Part shown: positions 58,086-64,000 of the stretch, piece by piece
How the letters are laid out: each line of letters starts with the position of its first letter
Numbering within the stretch: the stretch's first letter is position 1
Source of the DNA: Sambucus nigra
Lineage: Eukaryota > Streptophyta > Magnoliopsida > Dipsacales > Adoxaceae
DNA length: 64,000 bases
Reading direction: 5' to 3'
Assembly (NCBI GenBank): GCA_949130495.1
Contig: OX422223.1
Location: 73,530,751 to 73,594,750 of the forward strand
Notes under the pieces: model-generated
Told to the model about the DNA's origin: nothing
What the model saw: the letters and a program-made list of their open reading frames with translations, nothing else
Databases searched by the model: none
Translations under genes and position numbers: made by a program

Positions 58086-60498
58086 TGCGAGGAAAACCGA
58101 GTGTTCGTGTAGGGACACTATCGTTGATTTCGGCTCCCGCTCGACATACAAAAGATAGAACCTAAACTACAGCTACACTTGACAAGCAAGTACAGCGGTA
58201 AGTCGGGTATCGTAAATCCACAGGGAGTGATTGAATTTTAGACTTTAATTGTTTTAGTTACTTCAGGAATAAAAGGGTGTAAAATAAATAAACGAAAAGG
58301 TGAAAGGGTGGTTATCGTGAATAAAGAAAATAATAAGTTAACGCTAAATAAGGTAAAGCGAGGATCGGGATCGCATCCAACCAAACGGATCGAAACAACT
58401 ACTAATTAGAATTGAGGCTCGAAAGCAATTTAATCGAGCATTTACAATTAAGCATAAACATCACGCAAGAAGGAATTTAACCCAAAGTTGCGAGATAAAA
58501 CATTTAACTGAAAAATGGTCACACGCGGATTAAATTCGGATAATCACTATAAACACTAACGTTGCATGACAAAGAAAGTTAAACACATAATAATCCGACT
58601 TTAATACACGCGGTTTCAATTAAATGCGATTTTACACGGAACCCTAAATTTCGAGGTCCGAACCCGAAAATGGCGGAAATGCAATCCCGAACCTATTTAT
58701 CTACGGACTAAGCATGAAATTAACTAAATTAAACTAATTAACTAAGAAAGCAATAAATTAAAGCAAGAAAACCTAATTATAAAGCATGGAAATTATCTAG
58801 AAAGCAAGGAAAAAATGAAAACAAGCTATATTAAAGGAGAGGGAAGATGAATAGTCAATCTTACAACCAATTTGTGTGTCAATCCAAGAGAGATTGAAGA
58901 AGAACCAAGAAAAAACCCTCCAACCCTAACTAAAACTAACCTAAAAACGTTCACCCCTGTTTATTACAACAAAATTGGCTTATATACCAAGTGGGAATCA
59001 AATTAGAAAAGAAAAGAGAAAAGAAAAGAAATGCAAAAAATATCTGCAGAAAACAGAGCATCGATCGATCTATGATTTGGTCGATCGATCTACCAAGGCC
59101 AAATTTAGGCAATTTAACATAGTTGATCGATCTACCAAATCGTCGATCGATCGATCAAGCAGGGGCAGCACACTGCATTGCTGTTTTAGTTTCCAAGCTT
59201 TTCTCGTCCGCAAAAATCGCCGTAACTTCTTCGTTATGAATCGGAATCGCGCACCGTTTGCGGCCACGCGAAGCTTGCGAGGAGGGCTACAACTTCCATG
59301 AAGATGTTGGGCCAGGTACCCAATCTGTAAAATTACTAAAATTCCCTTGAACGTGCGATTGCGTATGAAAATTGCGCGGAATGCGTTCGAATCCCATACT
59401 TGGTACCTAAATACCTACAAAAGCCCAATTATACCTCATATAGCTTGTTAACAATATAAACCGAGGTTTTCTGGTTAACGGGCTTAAATATTGAGATTAA
59501 GGCACCCGAGGGGGCTAAAATGCGTAGGTTCGGAGGATGAAATAGGCAATATTTGCGTATCATCACACCCCCTAACTTACACATTGCTAGTCCCTAGCAA
59601 TGAAATAGGATGCAACAAGAACTACAAGCAAACCAAAAGCAGGATAAGTACAAAAATATGGTATAAATGCATAAGGCCACTTTCGCGGGCGATTCGATTG
59701 CATTTAGCGTATGCAATAAGCCGTTAAACCCCTAGGTCACCCTAGTGGACGAGTGTCGTCTCGTGAGGGTTTTCAGGGAAGAAACCCACAAACATCATAA
59801 AGTTTCCTCAAAATATGCCCAATCAAACATGCGACAAGCCCAATAATGGCGAAAAGGATTTCATACGCATTATTAGCAAAGTGAACGAATTCAAGCTAAA
59901 GTCCGTTGTTATTAACAAGTTGAATGCACCTCATAGAATTGAAACTTTAAAAGTGGGAGGGGGGAGAGCACATGCGTAGTTTGATTTGGTGAAAAACTTA
60001 AATAAACCAGATACACATAAAGGCAAGCATACATTCAATCCTCATGGGCATTACGCTCAACAAATGAAATCACTCGGAATGGGAGGTAATACACGGGACA
60101 TGCGGGCATAAAGAGTAAATGTAAATGGAAACTAGGCCGCACACATGTCACAAATGAAGAACGCTATATAGGAAATGAAAAACTTGCAATCTCAATGAAA
60201 GGATACCGCGCACTAAAAGAGGCGAAATGCATTTTCACAGATTATCAAAACTATAATGACTTTTAAATTAAATGCACCCTAAGATCACATAGGACTTTAT
60301 AGGGGTGTAATGTAGGTTTGGGGTTAAGGTACGAAATGAAGGAATGTATGTACGGATTCAAAGTGCTCGGGATAAAAACTTGGGAAAATGGGAAAATGCG
60401 GGCAATACCAAAATTGGAAAATAAGTTCCAAAACGGCATTAGATATATCATCGGGGAGAGTAATCAAAGCTTATTGAACACTATACACAACATTTACA
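58086..60498 (-). mobile_element. Array LTR c (2413 bp)
   Basis: Same ends and length as LTRs a and b; palindrome cassette at about 59062-59157 with TCGATCGA units intact. Confidence 0.9.
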
Positions 60499-60701
60499 AC
60501 TTTCTCTTTCTTTTCTTTTCTTCTTTTTCTATTGTTTTCTATTGTTTTCTTTTCTTTTGCTTTTTGCTTTTTCTTTTCTTTTTCACTACACTTTCTCTAC
60601 TTGTCAAAGGAATAAGAATACAAATACAAAAGGAAAAATACTATGAAATAATAAAACAATTACAATCTAAAACACACTCCCCGGCAACGGAGCCATTTTG
60701 A
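60499..60701 (-). mobile_element. Short internal unit 2 (203 bp)
   Basis: Same deletion junction as unit 1. The polypurine side has an extra TCTATTGTTTTCTATTG duplication. Primer site TGGCTCCGTTGCCGGGGA (60678-60695, minus) differs from that of unit 1 in the first bases. Confidence 0.85.
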
Positions 60702-63114
60702 TGCGAGGAAAACCGAGTGTTCGTGTAGGGACACTATCGTTGATTTCGGCTCCCGCTCGACATACAAAAGATAGAACCTAAACTACAGCTACACTTGACA
60801 AGCAAGTACAGCGGTAAGTCGGGTATGATAAATCCACAGGGAGTGATTGAATTTTAGACTTTAATTGTTTTAGTTACTTCAGGAATAAAAGGGTGTAAAA
60901 TAAATAAACGAAAAGGTGAAAGGGTGGTTATCGTGAATAAAGAAAATAATAAGTTAACGCTAAATAAGGTAAAGCGAGGATCGGGATCGCATCCAACCAA
61001 ACGGATCGAAACAACTACTAATTAGAGTTGAGGCTCGAAAGCAATTTAATCGAGCATTTACAATTAAGCATAAACATCACGCAAGAAGGAATTTAACCCA
61101 AAGTTGCGAGATAAAACATTTAACTGAAAAATGGTCACACGCGGATTAAATTCGGATAAGCGCTATAAACACTAACGTTGCATGACAAAGAAAGTTAAAC
61201 GCATAATAATCCGACTTTAATACGCGCGATTTCAATTAAATTCGATTTTACACGGAACCCTAAATTTCGAGGTCCGAACCCGAAAATGGCGGAAATGCAA
61301 TCCCGAACCTATTTATCTACGGACTAAGCATGAAATTAACTAAATTAAACTAATTAACTAAGAAAGCAATAAATTAAAGCAAGAAAACCTAATTATAAAG
61401 CATGGAAATTATCTAGAAAGCAAGGAAAGAATGAAAACAAGCTATATTAAAGGAGAGGGAAGATGAATAGTCAATGTTACAACCAATTTGTGTGTCAATC
61501 CAAGAGAGATTGAAGAAGAACCAAGAAAAAACCCTCCAACCCTAACTAAAACTAACCTAAAAACGTTCACCCCTGTTTATTACAACAAAATTGGCTGATA
61601 TACCAAGTGGGAATCAAATTAGAAAAGAAAAGAGAAAAGAAAAGAAATGCAAAAAATATCTGCAGAAAACAGAGCATCGATCGATCTATGATTTGGTCGA
61701 TCGATCTACCAAGGCCAAATTTAGGCAATTTAACATAGTTGATCGATCTACCAAATCGTCGATCGATCGATCAAGCAGGGGCAGCACACTGCATTGCTGT
61801 TTTGGTTTCCAAGCTTTTCTCGTCCGCAAAAATCGCCGTAACTTCTTCGTTATGAATCGGAATCGCGCACTGTTTGCGGCCACGCGAAGCTTGCGAGGAG
61901 GGCTACAACTTCCATGAAGATGTTGGGCCAGGTACCCAATCTGTAAAATGACTAAAATTCTCTTGAACGTGCGGTTGCGTACGAAAATTGCGCGGAATGC
62001 GTCCGAATCCCATACTTGGTACCTAAATACCTACAAAAGCCCAATTATACCTCATATAGCATGTTAACAATATAAACCGAGGTTTTCTGGTTAACGGGCT
62101 TAAATATTGAGATTAAGGCACCCGAGGGGGCTAAAATGCATAGGTTCGGAGGATGAAATACGCAATATTTGCGTATCATCACACCCCGTAACTTACACAT
62201 TGCTAGTCCCTAGCAATGAAATAGGATGCAACAAGAACTACAAGCAAACCAAAAGCAGGATAAGTACAAAAATATTATATAAATGCATAAGGCCACTTTC
62301 GCGGGCGATTCGATTGCATTTAGCATATGCAATAAGCCGTTAAACCCCTAGGTCACCCTAGTGGACGAGTGTCGTCTCGTGAGGGTTTTAAGGGAAGAAA
62401 CCCACAAACATCATAAAGTTTCCTCAAAATATGCCCAATCAAACATGCGACAAGCCCAATAATGGCGAAAAGGATTTCATAAGCATTATTAGCAAAGTGA
62501 ACGAATTCAAGCTAAAGTCCGTTGTTATTAACAAGTTGAATGCACCTCATAGAATTGAAACTTTAAAAGTGGGAGGGGGGAGAGCACATGCATAGTTTGA
62601 TTTGGTGAAAAACTTAAATAAACCGGATACACATAAAGGCAAGCATACATTCAATCCTCACGGGCATTACGCTCAACAAATTAAATCACTCGGAATGGGA
62701 GGTAATACACGAGACATGCGGGCATAAAGAGTAAATGTAAATGGAAACTAGGCCGCACACATGTCACAAATGAAGAACGGTATATAGGAAATGAAAAACT
62801 TGCAATCTCAATGAAAGGATACCGCGCACTAAAAGAGGCGAAATGCATTTTCACAGATTATCAAAACTATAATGACTTTTAAATTAAATGCACCCTAAGA
62901 TCACATAGGACTTTATAGGGTTGTAATGTAGGTTTGGGGTTAAGGTACGAAATGAAGGAATGTATGTACGGATTCAAAGTGTTCGGGATAAAAACTTGGG
63001 AAAATGGGAAAATGCGGGCAATACCAAAATTGGAAAATAAGTTCCAAAACGGCATTAGATATATCATCGGGGAGAGTAATCAAAGCTTATTGAACACTAT
63101 ACACAACATTTACA
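60702..63114 (-). mobile_element. Array LTR d (2413 bp)
   Basis: Same ends and length. The TATA-like site is altered: the minus strand reads GGTATATCAGCC (about 61594-61605) where others read GGTATATAAGCC. Palindrome cassette at about 61678-61773. Confidence 0.9.
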
Positions 63115-63318
63115 ACTTTCTCTTTCTTTTCTTTTCTTCTTTTTCTATTGTTTTCTATTGTTTTCTTTTCTTTTGCTTTTTTCTTTTTCTTTTCTTTTTC
63201 ACTACACTTTCTCTACTTGTCAAAGGAATAAGAATACAAATACAAAAGGAAAAATACTACGAAATAATAAAACAATTACAATCTAAAACACAGTCCCCGG
63301 CAACGGAGCCATTTTTGA
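63115..63318 (-). mobile_element. Short internal unit 3 (204 bp)
   Basis: Same junction as units 1 and 2 and the same TCTATTG duplication as unit 2. Primer site TGGCTCCGTTGCCGGGGA (63294-63311, minus). Confidence 0.85.
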
Positions 63319-64000
63319 TGCGAGGAAAACCGAGTGTTCGTGTAGGGACACTATCGTTGATTTCGGCTCCCGCTCGACATACAAAAGATAGAACCTAAAC
63401 TACAGCTACACTTGACAAGCAAGTACAGCGGTAAGTCGGGTATCATAAATCCACAGGGAGTGATTGAATTTTAGACTTTAATTGTTTTAGTTACTTCAGG
63501 AATAAAAGGGTGTAAAATAAATAAACGAAAAGGTGAAAGGGTGGTTATCGTGAATAAAGAAAATAATAAGTTAACGCTAAATAAGGTAAAGCGAGGATCG
63601 GGATCGCATCCAACCAAACGGATCGAAACAACTACTAATTAGAATTGAGGCTCGAAAGCAATTTAATCGAGCATTTACAATTAAGCATAAACATCACGCA
63701 AGAAGGAATTTAACCCAAAGTTGCAAGATAAAACATTTAACTGAAAAATGGTCACACGCGGATTAAATTCGGATAATCGCTATAAACACTAACGTTGCAT
63801 GACAAAGAAAGTTAAACGCATAATAATCCGACTTTAATACGCGCGGTTTCAATTAAATGCGATTTTACACGGAACCCTAAATTTCGAGGTCCGAACCCGA
63901 AAATGGCGGAAATGCAATCCCGAACCTATTTATCTACGGACTAAGCATGAAATTAACTAAATTAAACTAATTAACTAAGAAAGCAATAAATTAAAGCAAG
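63319..64000 (-). mobile_element. Array LTR e, partial at window edge
   Basis: The first 682 bp match the other LTRs from TGCGAGGAAAACCGAG onward. It continues outside the window. Confidence 0.9.

Larger units (their letters stand above)
50788..64000 (-). mobile_element. Tandem array of family X LTRs (at least five), minus strand
   Basis: Five LTRs in the same direction: 50788-53200, 55474-57886, 58086-60498, 60702-63114 (each 2413 bp) and 63319 onward. Each internal interval ends in a tRNA-Asp primer site. The first interval is 2273 bp and holds one ORF; the next three are 199, 203 and 204 bp. LTR copies are nearly identical by eye, so the array is recent. The left junction, AGTGA before TGCGAGG, is the candidate target duplication; the right end is outside the window. 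Confidence 0.9.

Noticed and set aside
51677..63398. Repeated ORFs of 62-154 aa (for example 51677-52003, 53020-53442 and their copies) that look conserved
   Set aside because: They recur because the LTR DNA is repeated. They read through palindromes and T/C-rich tracts, have no recognised domain and overlap antisense readings.
50788..64000. CRISPR-like or satellite array, from the regular 2.6-kb period
   Set aside because: Units have LTR ends, polypurine tracts and primer sites; this is a retroelement ladder, not a CRISPR array or a classical satellite.

Overview
This window looks like the repeat-filled, AT-rich intergenic DNA of a flowering plant, probably a eudicot. The evidence is the set of plant-type mobile elements: Ty1/copia elements of two lineages, LTR elements primed by tRNA-Asp and tRNA-Met, two L1 LINEs, one RTE LINE, a Helitron-like element, a solo LTR and a hAT-type MITE. 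I see no intact host gene, tRNA, rRNA or CRISPR array. The only trace of a host gene is one decayed exon of an aldo-keto reductase (23853-24055, minus). Almost every element ORF is broken. The one long intact ORF that is not plain RT or integrase debris encodes an acidic protein of about 302 aa at 54367-55275, minus.

Layout. 1-3596: 3' end of a Sirevirus-like copia element (gag tail, long non-coding tail, two polypurine tracts, putative LTR). 3597-12460: a non-autonomous LTR element on the plus strand, called family X here, with a 5' LTR remnant, a tRNA-Asp primer site, ORF remains, a nested minus-strand L1 (about 5026-9360) and a complete 2.44-kb 3' LTR. 12461-17524: a ladder of 2.44-kb LTRs separated by about 0.53-kb spacers, with a tRNA-Met primer site on the minus strand. 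17525-20520: a 5'-truncated copia element with its 3' LTR. 21370-23770: a decayed RTE LINE. 23853-24055: the aldo-keto reductase exon. 24224-28705: a Helitron-like element. 28805-31741: a solo LTR with a perfect 5-bp target duplication. 33368-44081: a head-to-tail copia element (copia B) with an L1 in its integrase. 44082-48735: decayed repeats. 48736-50787: two nested LTR pieces. 50788 to the window end: an array of at least five family X LTRs.

The two most unusual features are these. (1) The array at 50788-64000 has four complete LTRs, each 2413 bp by my coordinates, plus a fifth that runs off the window. One interval holds a 2.27-kb internal region with the acidic ORF. The other three hold only 199-204 bp, essentially the polypurine tract and the tRNA-Asp primer site, and share one deletion junction. 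(2) LTRs of five unrelated families in this window carry a cluster of short palindromes (TCGATCGA-, TCGTTCGAACGA-, CCGAATCGATTCGG- or CCGTCCGACC-like) just upstream of the likely TATA box. The palindrome sequence is replaced between families, and even between the two LTRs of one element, while the flanking sequence is kept. This suggests a fast-turnover regulatory or silencing-target cassette.

All coordinates and homologies come from reading the sequence by eye. Family and lineage names are inferences from protein motifs, primer sites and termini.
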